Assembly: GCF_900111995.1 (NCBI RefSeq)
Contig: NZ_FOKF01000019.1
Span: 38,102-102,101, forward strand
Reading direction: 5' to 3'
DNA length: 64,000 bases
Source of the DNA: Collimonas sp. OK607
GTDB taxonomy: Bacteria; Pseudomonadota; Gammaproteobacteria; Burkholderiales; Burkholderiaceae_D
In this document: one piece after another, positions 8,127 through 15,299 of the stretch
How positions within the stretch are numbered: the first letter of the stretch is position 1
Layout: every line of letters starts with the position of its first letter
The notes under the pieces: generated by a model
Seen by the model: the letters and a program-made list of their open reading frames with translations, nothing else
What the model was told of the DNA's origin: nothing
Database searches by the model: none
Made by a program: the position numbers and the translations under genes

Positions 8127-9887
8127 TTATGAATCTACGTCAATGCCATACATTACTTTGGCACGTTTCTGATTTATGCTACTTTCAGATGCAATCTTTC
8201 TTATAGCGGCACGCACGTTCCCATAGATCAGTTTATGTTTCTTTGTAGCGTCGGGGTCACTGCTTTGAAGGTCGCCAAAAAACAGGAGTCCAGATCGAAG
8301 TTTAGTAGACAAATCAGTTGGATTTGTTTTTATCCACGCCACAAACTCATCTTGAGTGACTGAACACAGAAAATCGATGTCCTCCGGATTCCAGCCTTGA
8401 GTAGTAGCGATCTTCATACACACTTGGTCAATGTCTTGATCGTTCCGAGGCGCTTGAATTGTTTTAATACGGTCTATGAGCGGTTTATAGGAAACTCTGC
8501 GCGCAACCGACGTGTCATGCCGATCCATATTTACGAATTGTGTTTCATGAAGTGTTACATAGTTTTCCATCAATTCGTCAACGTCCTCTCCCAGTTCAGA
8601 CAGCATTTCGAGTGCGGATGCATACTCACTTAAATTGAGTTTGTCGGCCTCCTTCGAGAGAACAGATTTAAACGTACGAACGATTTCAACCTGATTGTCG
8701 GCGAATGATTCCGAATACAGAGACCAAACGTCACTTAGCGCCTTTTGAGCACGATTGACATCTATTTTCTTGGAGAGTTCTTGAATTGCCGTCTTGGCTT
8801 CCGAGACGTCCACATAACCCCGGACGAGATAGTGAATTATATATTTATCAAATATTGATGGAGACAGTCGCAGTGTTGATGCTATTGAACGGTATCGTTT
8901 CTCATCTGAGGAAACCTCTTTATCTTTTTCGCCGAAGTAAGAAGACCAATAACTATCTTCCAACCGTACTTTCAGGAAATCAAACGACACTGCAGTGCCC
9001 CTCAAATAATAGGACCAACATAGCACTGCTGCATGGTTAATGAACTCGCTAACTATCAGATCACTTGAGTTTTCCAGTTCGGACCAGAACGTGTCAATCA
9101 CGCCCTTTAGTTTCTTTATGACTCGGATATTTTTCAAATCCAAGGCAACAATAACAGTTTCGATTGTTGCGAATAGGCGATGATTGGAAGAGAATACACA
9201 TTCTAGATTTTGTTTATGGGTCGGATTGTGATCCAGCTCGGCATCAACAACTTTCTCCCGATATGACTCGAACTCTTGTTTGTCTTTTTCTTCTGAAAAT
9301 GAGTTGTCATTAAATATAAGAACAACCTTGCAGTTCTTTCGACGGGCCAGTTCATCAGTCAAGCCCATTATTTCTCGAACCGACAATGAGCCGCCTTTTC
9401 GCTCCATATCATCAAAACATATGACATAGTTTGCAACCAAACTATATTCCATCGACGCAATAATTCCTGCAAATTTATCTGTGTAGGGTGCGGAACGTGC
9501 AAAATTCGTAAACCACTTAACGAATGGTGCCTTTTCTTTTGCTATGTTCATGGCTCCGCGCACCCAAGGTGCTCTACTCAAGAGACTTGTACTGTCCTCA
9601 AGCTGTTGATCAAAGTGAGCATCGATTTTCGCATTTGAGGATATTGCCTTTGCTGATTGAAATATCGACGCGCGTACGTCCGCAAGGGATGTCTTACCAA
9701 AGAGAGAAACGTAGCTGTATGCAACTTGCTTGATATCTTTCTTCGCGATTCGATCTTTAATGTACGAATTCCAAAGATATGTCTTGCCAACTCCCCAAGC
9801 GCCTTTGATGACGATAACCTGATCATCGCTATTGAAAAAAGAATCGAGTGATTTTATGGATGGATGCATGAGCGAAGGGAGAGTCAT
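8127..9887 (-). CDS. KAP-like P-loop NTPase, candidate phage-defence cargo
   Basis: 586 aa. Walker A is GAWGVGKT at residues 29-36 and Walker B is YVICFDDMER at about 154-163, with a following strand VVLIFND that could hold a sensor residue. The GxWGxGKT plus xxDDxER pairing is typical of KAP-family P-loop NTPases. The roughly 400 residues after the NTPase are helical and not recognised; no membrane segment is evident. No ribosome-binding site precedes the ATG at 9887; the in-frame ATG at 9869 is an alternative. The gene is visibly more A+T-rich than its neighbours, reads opposite to the tail operon and sits between D and the immunity region, a place where P2-like phages carry variable cargo. 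Defence or exclusion is inference from context; no effector domain is recognised. Confidence 0.75.
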   Translation of the reverse strand: MTLPSLMHPSIKSLDSFFNSDDQVIVIKGAWGVGKTYLWNSYIKDRIAKKDIKQVAYSYVSLFGKTSLADVRASIFQSAKAISSNAKIDAHFDQQLEDSTSLLSRAPWVRGAMNIAKEKAPFVKWFTNFARSAPYTDKFAGIIASMEYSLVANYVICFDDMERKGGSLSVREIMGLTDELARRKNCKVVLIFNDNSFSEEKDKQEFESYREKVVDAELDHNPTHKQNLECVFSSNHRLFATIETVIVALDLKNIRVIKKLKGVIDTFWSELENSSDLIVSEFINHAAVLCWSYYLRGTAVSFDFLKVRLEDSYWSSYFGEKDKEVSSDEKRYRSIASTLRLSPSIFDKYIIHYLVRGYVDVSEAKTAIQELSKKIDVNRAQKALSDVWSLYSESFADNQVEIVRTFKSVLSKEADKLNLSEYASALEMLSELGEDVDELMENYVTLHETQFVNMDRHDTSVARRVSYKPLIDRIKTIQAPRNDQDIDQVCMKIATTQGWNPEDIDFLCSVTQDEFVAWIKTNPTDLSTKLRSGLLFFGDLQSSDPDATKKHKLIYGNVRAAIRKIASESSINQKRAKVMYGIDVDS

Positions 9888-9969
9888 AACGGTTGAGGTG
9901 AGCGGCCAACAACGGTCCGCAGATGGTGACGGTGCAAGAAAACATGCCCCGTCGTTGTGCTATTACAAT

Positions 9970-10242
9970 TTAGTGAAGGCGTGACCTTTCGATCTCGTGC
10001 CAATACGGCGCGGCGCCACTGCTTTGGCTTAGGCACTCGCGAATCTCGCCTGTTAGCATCCTCTTCGCACTGCCGACGGAATACATTTTATCGTCCGCAT
10101 AACAATGCAATTGCTCCTTCATCGTTGACGCGCTAACGTCTGGTGGTATCTGATACAACGACCAGCCGCATACGCTGGTCATGGCAAGCAGAGCGACGGA
10201 TAACTGCTTGTGAAGGCTGCGGGCCTGATGCACATCGCCCAT
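9970..10242 (-). CDS. Small hypothetical protein with one hydrophobic segment
   Basis: 90 aa. Residues about 14-32 (LSVALLAMTSVCGWSLYQI) form one moderately hydrophobic stretch after a basic N-terminus, so the product could be membrane-anchored or exported. The remainder is polar with two Cys. It lies between the KAP gene and the repressor and is transcribed with them leftward, a position where P2-like phages often carry exclusion or lysogenic-conversion genes. No family recognised; the start codon is uncertain. Confidence 0.5.
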   Translation of the reverse strand: MGDVHQARSLHKQLSVALLAMTSVCGWSLYQIPPDVSASTMKEQLHCYADDKMYSVGSAKRMLTGEIRECLSQSSGAAPYWHEIERSRLH

Positions 10243-10307
10243 GACAACTTGCCCTATGCTCCCTTCAAATTCTGTATTCGCTTTTCGCCACCAATCTCGC
10301 TTTATTC

Positions 10308-10739
10308 CTAGATACTTTTTTTCTTTTTCTTGTCAGTCATGTGGAAGGTCATCGGGGCATTAACCGTTTGATCTCCATCCACAACCTGACTGACATTGCC
10401 GCTAAATTTCGTGCCACTGGCAGCCTTTACGGTCGTGCTCATGCCATCTATCAAGCCTAATACGCCAGCCTTTCCGCGAACATCGAGGTTGCGGTAGCTA
10501 GCTAATAGTTCGCTTTCTTCCAGCGTTAGCGCTGTCGCAGACACCTGACCGGTCATTACGTACCAGACGTCGACACCAATTTCCAATAGCGCACATAAAT
10601 AAGCGGCATCGGGCGATCTTTCGTCTTTCTCATAGGAAATTTGAGCGCGTTTCTTCACTCCGCCAACCTCAGCAAAATCGTCCTGATTCATTCCAAGGCG
10701 CTGGCGTTCCTTCTTTAAGCGTGCTCCAAACATGTCCAT
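10308..10739 (-). CDS. Phage repressor, XRE-type helix-turn-helix protein (C-like)
   Basis: 143 aa from the ATG at 10739. An N-terminal XRE helix-turn-helix covers residues about 1-60 (MFGARLKKERQRLGMNQDDFAEVGGVKKRAQISYEKDERSPD). The C-terminal part is short, without a LexA-type Ser/Lys protease domain, so induction by RecA self-cleavage is not expected; this resembles P2 more than lambda. The end is Lys-rich. It is divergent from the early operon at 10819, and an inverted repeat inside the intervening promoter (10760-10779) is its probable operator. Confidence 0.85.
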   Translation of the reverse strand: MDMFGARLKKERQRLGMNQDDFAEVGGVKKRAQISYEKDERSPDAAYLCALLEIGVDVWYVMTGQVSATALTLEESELLASYRNLDVRGKAGVLGLIDGMSTTVKAASGTKFSGNVSQVVDGDQTVNAPMTFHMTDKKKKKSI

Positions 10740-10754
10740 ATTCACATTTATATG

Positions 10755-10783
10755 TTGACTAGTGCGTTTTTGAGCACTATAGT
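10755..10783 (+). promoter_or_regulatory. Early (lytic) promoter with overlapping operator
   Basis: TTGACT at 10755-10760 and TATAGT at 10778-10783 are separated by 17 bp, a good sigma-70 promoter pointing at the early operon. An inverted repeat TAGTGC-N8-GCACTA (10760-10779) covers the whole spacer, exactly where repressor binding would block RNA polymerase. It lies 80 bp from the divergent repressor gene. Confidence 0.7.
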
Positions 10784-10818
10784 TACGCCATCCCATAGCG
10801 ATTACACATCATAACATC

Positions 10819-11016
10819 ATGGAAACATTGCCCAAAGTCAGGCGTATCTCCAAGGGAGCGACCTCGCAGCCGCTTGGCGCCCGCCTCATGCCCGCTGAAA
10901 AAGATGAGGTCGAGCGGTACGCCTTCCGATTACAACGGTCCCGCGCCTGGTTTCTACGCTTTTTGATTTTGCGTGGCCTTGCCGACTACAAACGCGAACT
11001 TGCCTCTCATCAATAA
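10819..11016 (+). CDS. Small basic early protein (cox position)
   Basis: 65 aa, basic. The middle LGARLMPAEKDEVERYAFRLQRSRAWFLRFLILRGLADYK has the strand-helix-helix spacing of ribbon-helix-helix DNA-binding proteins. As first gene of the rightward operon opposite the repressor it occupies the place of P2 cox, which represses the lysogenic promoter and directs excision. That role is inferred from position only. Confidence 0.65.
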   Translation: METLPKVRRISKGATSQPLGARLMPAEKDEVERYAFRLQRSRAWFLRFLILRGLADYKRELASHQ

Positions 11017-11033
11017 CAGTTAAGGACGCCACC

Positions 11034-11231
11034 ATGTATCCCGACACCAAGCGTATCCGCACTAATCGCCTGACTCTCCGGTTTGACGACTACGAACACG
11101 ATCTGATCAAGGCGCTGGCTAACTATCAAGGCGAACAACCGTCAACGCTGTTGCGTCAATTGGTGCTGCGGGAAGCGGCAGCAGCGTTGGGCGTCAGCGA
11201 CAGTGAAATAGTAGACTCAAAAGCTGCATAA
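11034..11231 (+). CDS. Ribbon-helix-helix-like small protein
   Basis: 65 aa. RLTLRFDDYEHDLIKALANYQGEQPSTLLRQLVLREA matches the CopG/Arc-type ribbon-helix-helix pattern: a short basic strand, an amphipathic helix, a turn, and a second helix. It starts 17 bp after the previous gene with an AAGGA ribosome-binding site. It is probably a DNA-binding regulator of the early region; the target is unknown. Confidence 0.7.
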   Translation: MYPDTKRIRTNRLTLRFDDYEHDLIKALANYQGEQPSTLLRQLVLREAAAALGVSDSEIVDSKAA

Positions 11232-11270
11232 GCCTAGACCGCAATAAGCAGATTAAGAGCCGACGAAAAG

Positions 11271-11459
11271 ATGCCAGTCCAAGAAATCACCCTAACCGAT
11301 GCAGAAAACGACTTACTGGAGCGCGTGCGCCAGCAGCAAGGTCTGGATTCGGTGCAACAGGCAGCGGAATGGCTTGCAAAATCGCGTTTGCGCAAGCAGT
11401 CGCGTCAAATATCCGGCAGAGGCCGTGCCTTGTATCCAGTAGACAGGAAGCCAGCATGA
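11271..11459 (+). CDS. Small early protein, possible ribbon-helix-helix
   Basis: 62 aa. The N-terminal VQEITLTDAENDLLERVRQQQGLDSVQQAAEWLAKSRLRKQ has strand-helix-helix spacing similar to the two preceding small proteins; the C-terminus is basic. Its stop overlaps the start of the Ogr-like gene as ATGA, so the two are likely translationally coupled. No specific function recognised. Confidence 0.6.
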   Translation: MPVQEITLTDAENDLLERVRQQQGLDSVQQAAEWLAKSRLRKQSRQISGRGRALYPVDRKPA

Positions 11460-11707
11460 GAGTCATCAGTATTCCTTGTCCACATTGTCATCATCGTGTG
11501 CGCGCCGCGAAGAGCCGCACCATGTCGCACATGATGAAAGAGATCACCTACATGTGCCAGAACCCCGATTGCGGTCACGTTTTTGTCGCCAGCTTGGAAG
11601 TGTTGCGCACGTTGTCGATGTCGGCACTGCCTAATCCCGAAGTACGTATCCACGTGTCCCAACATGTCCGCAACGCTTGTGCAAATCAGCTTGCGCTAAA
11701 ACTGTGA
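11456..11707 (+). CDS. ogr: Ogr/Delta-like zinc-finger late-gene activator
   Basis: 83 aa. It opens MRVISIPCPHCHHRVRAA with CPHC, followed by MCQNPDCGHVF, giving the Cys2-Cys2 zinc finger of the P2 Ogr/P4 Delta family, including the conserved N-x-x-CGH-x-F element. Such proteins bind late promoters and recruit RNA polymerase for tail and capsid operons. The start at 11456 overlaps the preceding stop (ATGA). In P2 itself ogr follows D; here no ogr follows D and the gene lies in the early operon instead, which would tie late activation to early transcription. Confidence 0.88.
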   Translation: MRVISIPCPHCHHRVRAAKSRTMSHMMKEITYMCQNPDCGHVFVASLEVLRTLSMSALPNPEVRIHVSQHVRNACANQLALKL

Positions 11708-11789
11708 GCTGCACATGACGATGACACTTCACAACCTAGCGCCGCCGTAGTCTCCAGCTAGTTTGCATCCATTCCCGTTGTTACCTGCA

Positions 11790-11807
11790 ACGTCTGTTTT
11801 CAGACGT
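11790..11807. repeat. 7-bp inverted repeat with TTTT loop
   Basis: ACGTCTG (11790-11796) and CAGACGT (11801-11807) flank a TTTT loop in the 133-bp gap between the ogr-like gene and the next early gene. There is no T run after it, so it is a poor terminator; it could be a protein-binding or mRNA-processing site. Confidence 0.4.
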
Positions 11808-11840
11808 GCGGGATTCGCTCACCCTGAAGAAAGGTAAATC

Positions 11841-12059
11841 ATGTCAAACCGCATGTATTTGGACCAACTAAAACGGATCACTGTGAAGCCTGTAAAAGCG
11901 CACCGCCATCCAGACGCATCTATTGGAATTTTCTACACTCAGGAAATCGTGTTCCATTGTGAGGGTGGCAGTAAACAAGAATTGACGCTGGGGCTGGAAG
12001 CTGGCGTGCACGCTCTCGCGTTGGGCGACTTGGTCACTAACGAGCAGGTGACAATATGA
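11841..12059 (+). CDS. Hypothetical early phage protein
   Basis: 72 aa, not recognised. It has no membrane segment; several beta-strand-like stretches (ITVKPVKAHRHPD, FYTQEIVFHCEGG) suggest a small folded domain. A GAAAGG ribosome-binding site precedes the ATG and the stop overlaps the next start as ATGA, so it is part of the early operon leading to gpA. Confidence 0.6.
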   Translation: MSNRMYLDQLKRITVKPVKAHRHPDASIGIFYTQEIVFHCEGGSKQELTLGLEAGVHALALGDLVTNEQVTI

Positions 12060-12163
12060 AACGATTGAAAAATTTCCTGTTTGATTTCGCCGTAATGACG
12101 CTCGGCTGTCTCCTAATGATGGCAGGTCCGTTGTTGCAAGCCACGGGCATCATTGGAGGATAA
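12056..12163 (+). CDS. Very small membrane-like peptide
   Basis: 35 aa: MKRLKNFLFDFAVMTLGC followed by a further hydrophobic stretch, i.e. a basic N-terminus and one predicted membrane segment. It overlaps the upstream stop (ATGA) and its end lies 3 bp before the next ATG, with GGAGG near its own stop serving the next gene. Function unknown; it could be a leader for coupling. Confidence 0.5.
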   Translation: MKRLKNFLFDFAVMTLGCLLMMAGPLLQATGIIGG

Positions 12164-12166
12164 GCC

Positions 12167-12505
12167 ATGGCTAGTCAATCTCAACACGCGCACCAGGACA
12201 TCGCACAGATGCATCTGGAACACGCCTACATCGTGCTGGCCGGCGACAAGGAAAGCGTGCGCGCCGCCCGCTGGAATGGCATCCCGCCGCGTGATCGGCA
12301 AATGCTGGCCCACATGTCAGGCATCGGCAGCAAGAAAGGTGACGTCCCTCTGCAATCACTGAACGCCTTGGAGCGCGGCAAGATGCACTGCGAAGCCCGC
12401 CGGTTGCTCAAGCAACTGCAAACCGTCCTGCGCTGTGCGCAAGGCGGCGAACTACCTAGCCAGTTTCCGGCTGCCAGTCACGAATCGGACGGGATCGCCG
12501 CATGA
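12167..12505 (+). CDS. Hypothetical early protein upstream of gpA
   Basis: 112 aa, preceded by a strong GGAGG site (12155-12159) and ending in an ATGA overlap with gpA. It is helical, with HAYIVLAGDKESVRAARWNGIPPRDRQMLAHMSGI in the first half. It occupies the position of the small P2 orf/B-like genes near A, but no family was recognised with confidence. Confidence 0.65.
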   Translation: MASQSQHAHQDIAQMHLEHAYIVLAGDKESVRAARWNGIPPRDRQMLAHMSGIGSKKGDVPLQSLNALERGKMHCEARRLLKQLQTVLRCAQGGELPSQFPAASHESDGIAA

Positions 12506-14469
12506 GCTACCACTTCTACTCCACCGACGCCATCACCAGTCTACCGAAACGCATGGGCCGCGCCCTGCGCGATCTGTTCACCCGCGAAGGCATGGACAAG
12601 CACGAACACAAGATCGACGTCATCGACGAAATCTGGTCAGCCGATCATTATTTGCTGCCGCTTGATGCCCCTGATGAAGCGCTCTATCGCGCCGCCGACA
12701 GTGCCGCCCGCGAGTGCTATCAGTTCTGTGCCGACTTGCAATCCCTGGATGCGATCCTGTCCGCAATTCACCATCTCTGTGAACGCCTTACCGTCGCGCC
12801 ACCAGCAGGCGAAGAAGATAATGAAATCATCCGTCGCGCCTTGGACAAAGCCTGGTGGCTGCGTGGCATCCGCAAGGCGCATGCACGTCGCTGCGAACAT
12901 ATGGCGATCCGCCTGGGGTTCACCAGCTACAATACCGGCCCCTATGTCAGCAACGAAACGGCTTATCGTCAGCAACGCCGCAATAAGCAGAACGCCAAGC
13001 TGTTGGCCTCCATCGAGCTACAGAACGAAAACGGCCAGATCTACAGCTTGGACGCCTTGGCCGCACTTGGCCTGGCGAACAAATCCAATCGGCGCGGCGA
13101 ACTGATGACGCGAATACGCGGCTTTGAGGAAATCGCATTTGACCTGGGCCATGTCGGTCTGTTTGCGACGATCACGGCGCCAAGTAAGTATCACGCTGTA
13201 CTGAGCAAGAGCGGTGAATCGAACCCAAAATATATCGAGTTTGGAGAACCCACGCCACGCGATGCCCAGTTGTATCTGTGCGACGTATGGAAACGGATCC
13301 GCTCCAAGCTGCACCGCGACGGCATCCACGCTTACGGCTTCCGCATTGCTGAACCGCATCACGATGGCTGTCCCCACTGGCACATGCTGATGTTTGTGCC
13401 GCCTGAGCACCAGGAGCGCTACGAGGCGATCATCACGGCTTATGCACTGATCGAAGACGGCGACGAACGCGGTGCCGATAAGAATCGGGTCAAACTGGTC
13501 CGCATTGAAGCCGACAAAGGCACTGCCGCAGGCTACATCGCTAAGTACATCGCCAAGAACATCGACGGCGAACATGTTGGCGATCACCACATGCGAGAAG
13601 ACGGTCGTACCTATATCGTGACCGACGATCTGGCCGGCGACGAATTGCTGACGCCTAGTCAACGCGTGTGCTACTGGGCGCAGACCTGGGGCATCCGGCA
13701 ATTCCAGCAGGTCGGTGGCGCACCTATTGGTCCGTGGCGCGAATTGCGTCGCGTCAAGAGCGAAAGCATCGTCAACGCGCCGGATGCCGTTAAAACTGCT
13801 TGGCAAGCTGCCCAGACCATCAGGGCAACGGAAACCAACATCGTAGACGGTAAGCGCGTCGAAACCGTCAAGACGATCAAACAAGCGTCCTACAGCGACT
13901 ACCTACGGGCGCAGGGCGGCCCGCTGGTCGGACGCAAGGGGCTGGTCAAGATCGCCACGCGCAGCACCCTGGTCGAAGGCAAGTACGCGACCTATGAGAC
14001 GGAAAAGCCATGCGGCATCTATCACGCATGGAATCCACGCGCAGTCTACGAATCCGTCCGTTATCAGTGGACGGTCGTCGGCGCCGCCAAGGCTGTGGCT
14101 TTTGATCTTCCTTGGACTGGTGTAAATAACTGTACGCAAAAATCTAAAAAGAAGGTTCCCACTTCTGTTTTGACTCCCGAGGAATCAGCAGCAATTGCAG
14201 TTCGGCTTGCGGATTTCATCGAAAAAAATCCACAGCCGGCATATCAGCCCACCGACTGGTCGACGATAGAACAAAAATCCAGAGACCTGGAGCGGAATAC
14301 CAAAGATTTTGCAGATGCGATGAACATGCAATGCGAAAACACGCGCCGGCAGGAAGTGGCCGCGTATGAAAACCACGATATGGCTGCACGCAAACGCCTT
14401 GTCACGACCTGGGCAGCTATTGGCGCCTGCCCTTATCCACGAATTTTTATTACTGAGATAGACCTATGA
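12502..14469 (+). CDS. A: Replication endonuclease gpA (HUH rolling-circle initiator)
   Basis: 655 aa, in the size range of P2 gpA (761 aa). The HUH metal-binding motif is in HHDGCPHWHMLMFVPP (about residues 286-300) and the catalytic tyrosine motif is GYIAKYIAKNI (about 344-354), with two Tyr four residues apart as in phiX A/P2 A proteins. It nicks the phage origin and becomes covalently joined to the 5' end to start rolling-circle replication. In P2 the origin lies within A; an origin was not located here. It overlaps both neighbours by 4 bp. Confidence 0.93.
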   Translation: MSYHFYSTDAITSLPKRMGRALRDLFTREGMDKHEHKIDVIDEIWSADHYLLPLDAPDEALYRAADSAARECYQFCADLQSLDAILSAIHHLCERLTVAPPAGEEDNEIIRRALDKAWWLRGIRKAHARRCEHMAIRLGFTSYNTGPYVSNETAYRQQRRNKQNAKLLASIELQNENGQIYSLDALAALGLANKSNRRGELMTRIRGFEEIAFDLGHVGLFATITAPSKYHAVLSKSGESNPKYIEFGEPTPRDAQLYLCDVWKRIRSKLHRDGIHAYGFRIAEPHHDGCPHWHMLMFVPPEHQERYEAIITAYALIEDGDERGADKNRVKLVRIEADKGTAAGYIAKYIAKNIDGEHVGDHHMREDGRTYIVTDDLAGDELLTPSQRVCYWAQTWGIRQFQQVGGAPIGPWRELRRVKSESIVNAPDAVKTAWQAAQTIRATETNIVDGKRVETVKTIKQASYSDYLRAQGGPLVGRKGLVKIATRSTLVEGKYATYETEKPCGIYHAWNPRAVYESVRYQWTVVGAAKAVAFDLPWTGVNNCTQKSKKKVPTSVLTPEESAAIAVRLADFIEKNPQPAYQPTDWSTIEQKSRDLERNTKDFADAMNMQCENTRRQEVAAYENHDMAARKRLVTTWAAIGACPYPRIFITEIDL

Positions 14470-14654
14470 AAATACTCATGCACGCATGCCTAAATTCGCT
14501 AATGGCGTTCGCCATTCTTGGCATCGCCGAAACAATCCAACCGGTGTTTAAGCGCTTCCAAATCCGCTACCACGGCGCACTGTCGGCCTTCGTGGCCCTG
14601 GTCATTGTCATCAGCCTGGTAGTCGGCTTACTCCTGGAGGCTTTCCGTGAATAA
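14466..14654 (+). CDS. Small membrane protein
   Basis: 62 aa with two predicted membrane segments (about 8-25, and 38-57: GALSAFVALVIVISLVVGLLLEAF). The start overlaps the gpA stop (ATGA) and the end overlaps the next gene by 8 bp. No family recognised. Confidence 0.6.
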   Translation: MKILMHACLNSLMAFAILGIAETIQPVFKRFQIRYHGALSAFVALVIVISLVVGLLLEAFRE

Positions 14655-14973
14655 GGTAGATCAACCACTCAGCGTGAAGGTGCGCGATCGCGTCACATTC
14701 GACACCGACGAAGGCATCCAGGCCGGTTACGTCAACGACCTGCGGCGCGACCTTGGCAACGGCGAGTTGCACGCCTGGATTGAGGTGGAACACCAATTGC
14801 CTGGCTGCTTCCGCGCCGTGCCTTTATCAGACATCCTCACATCCGACGAAGTGGAACCACCGTTGGCAGTGTACTTTGGATTAGACCCGAGGAAAGGTGT
14901 CAGGGAGTTTGAGTGCTTATATTCCTGTAATTTTGAAACATTGGCAAACTGTACGGGGGAGGGCGCACAGTGA
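14647..14973 (+). CDS. Hypothetical early phage protein
   Basis: 108 aa starting at a GTG that overlaps the end of the previous gene; GGAGG at 14636-14640 is its ribosome-binding site. The N-terminal part (VKVRDRVTFDTDEGIQAGYVNDLRRDLGNGELHAWIEVEHQLPG) looks like a small beta-barrel. No function recognised. Confidence 0.6.
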   Translation: MNKVDQPLSVKVRDRVTFDTDEGIQAGYVNDLRRDLGNGELHAWIEVEHQLPGCFRAVPLSDILTSDEVEPPLAVYFGLDPRKGVREFECLYSCNFETLANCTGEGAQ

Positions 14974-15236
14974 GTCTTCTAACACAAGCATACATATTAG
15001 AAAATTTCGGACTTCGGCTGAACCTTCCGCAGTTGGCAAAGTTGCTTGATATTAAAGAGGGGACAATCCGCAATCAGATCAGCGCCGGTTCCTTTCCGAT
15101 AATCACCTATACTGAAGGCGCGCGCCGTTTTGCCAGCTATCAAGCGGTATCAGAGTACCTCGATAGCCAACATCTCATTGCGCGCAGCAATCAGGCGGTC
15201 GCGGCAGGACGCGCCAGTGCTCCAGCAAATATGTAA
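14970..15236 (+). CDS. Helix-turn-helix protein, excisionase/AlpA-like
   Basis: 88 aa from a GTG overlapping the previous stop. LPQLAKLLDIKEGTIRNQISAGSFPIITYTEGARRFASYQAVSEYLD has the helix-turn-helix plus wing plan seen in MerR-like excisionases and AlpA-type regulators: a recognition helix, a short wing, then an R-R-F-x-x-x-x-A-V-x-x-Y-L-D ending. It may act in excision or late regulation. A diverged, truncated copy of its C-terminal half lies at 16385-16567 on the other side of the next gene. Confidence 0.65.
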   Translation: MSLLTQAYILENFGLRLNLPQLAKLLDIKEGTIRNQISAGSFPIITYTEGARRFASYQAVSEYLDSQHLIARSNQAVAAGRASAPANM

Positions 15237-15299
15237 TGTTGATCATTATGAGACATCATGCTTGAAAATCACATTTGTTCCACCTCATGGCTTTGAAAG

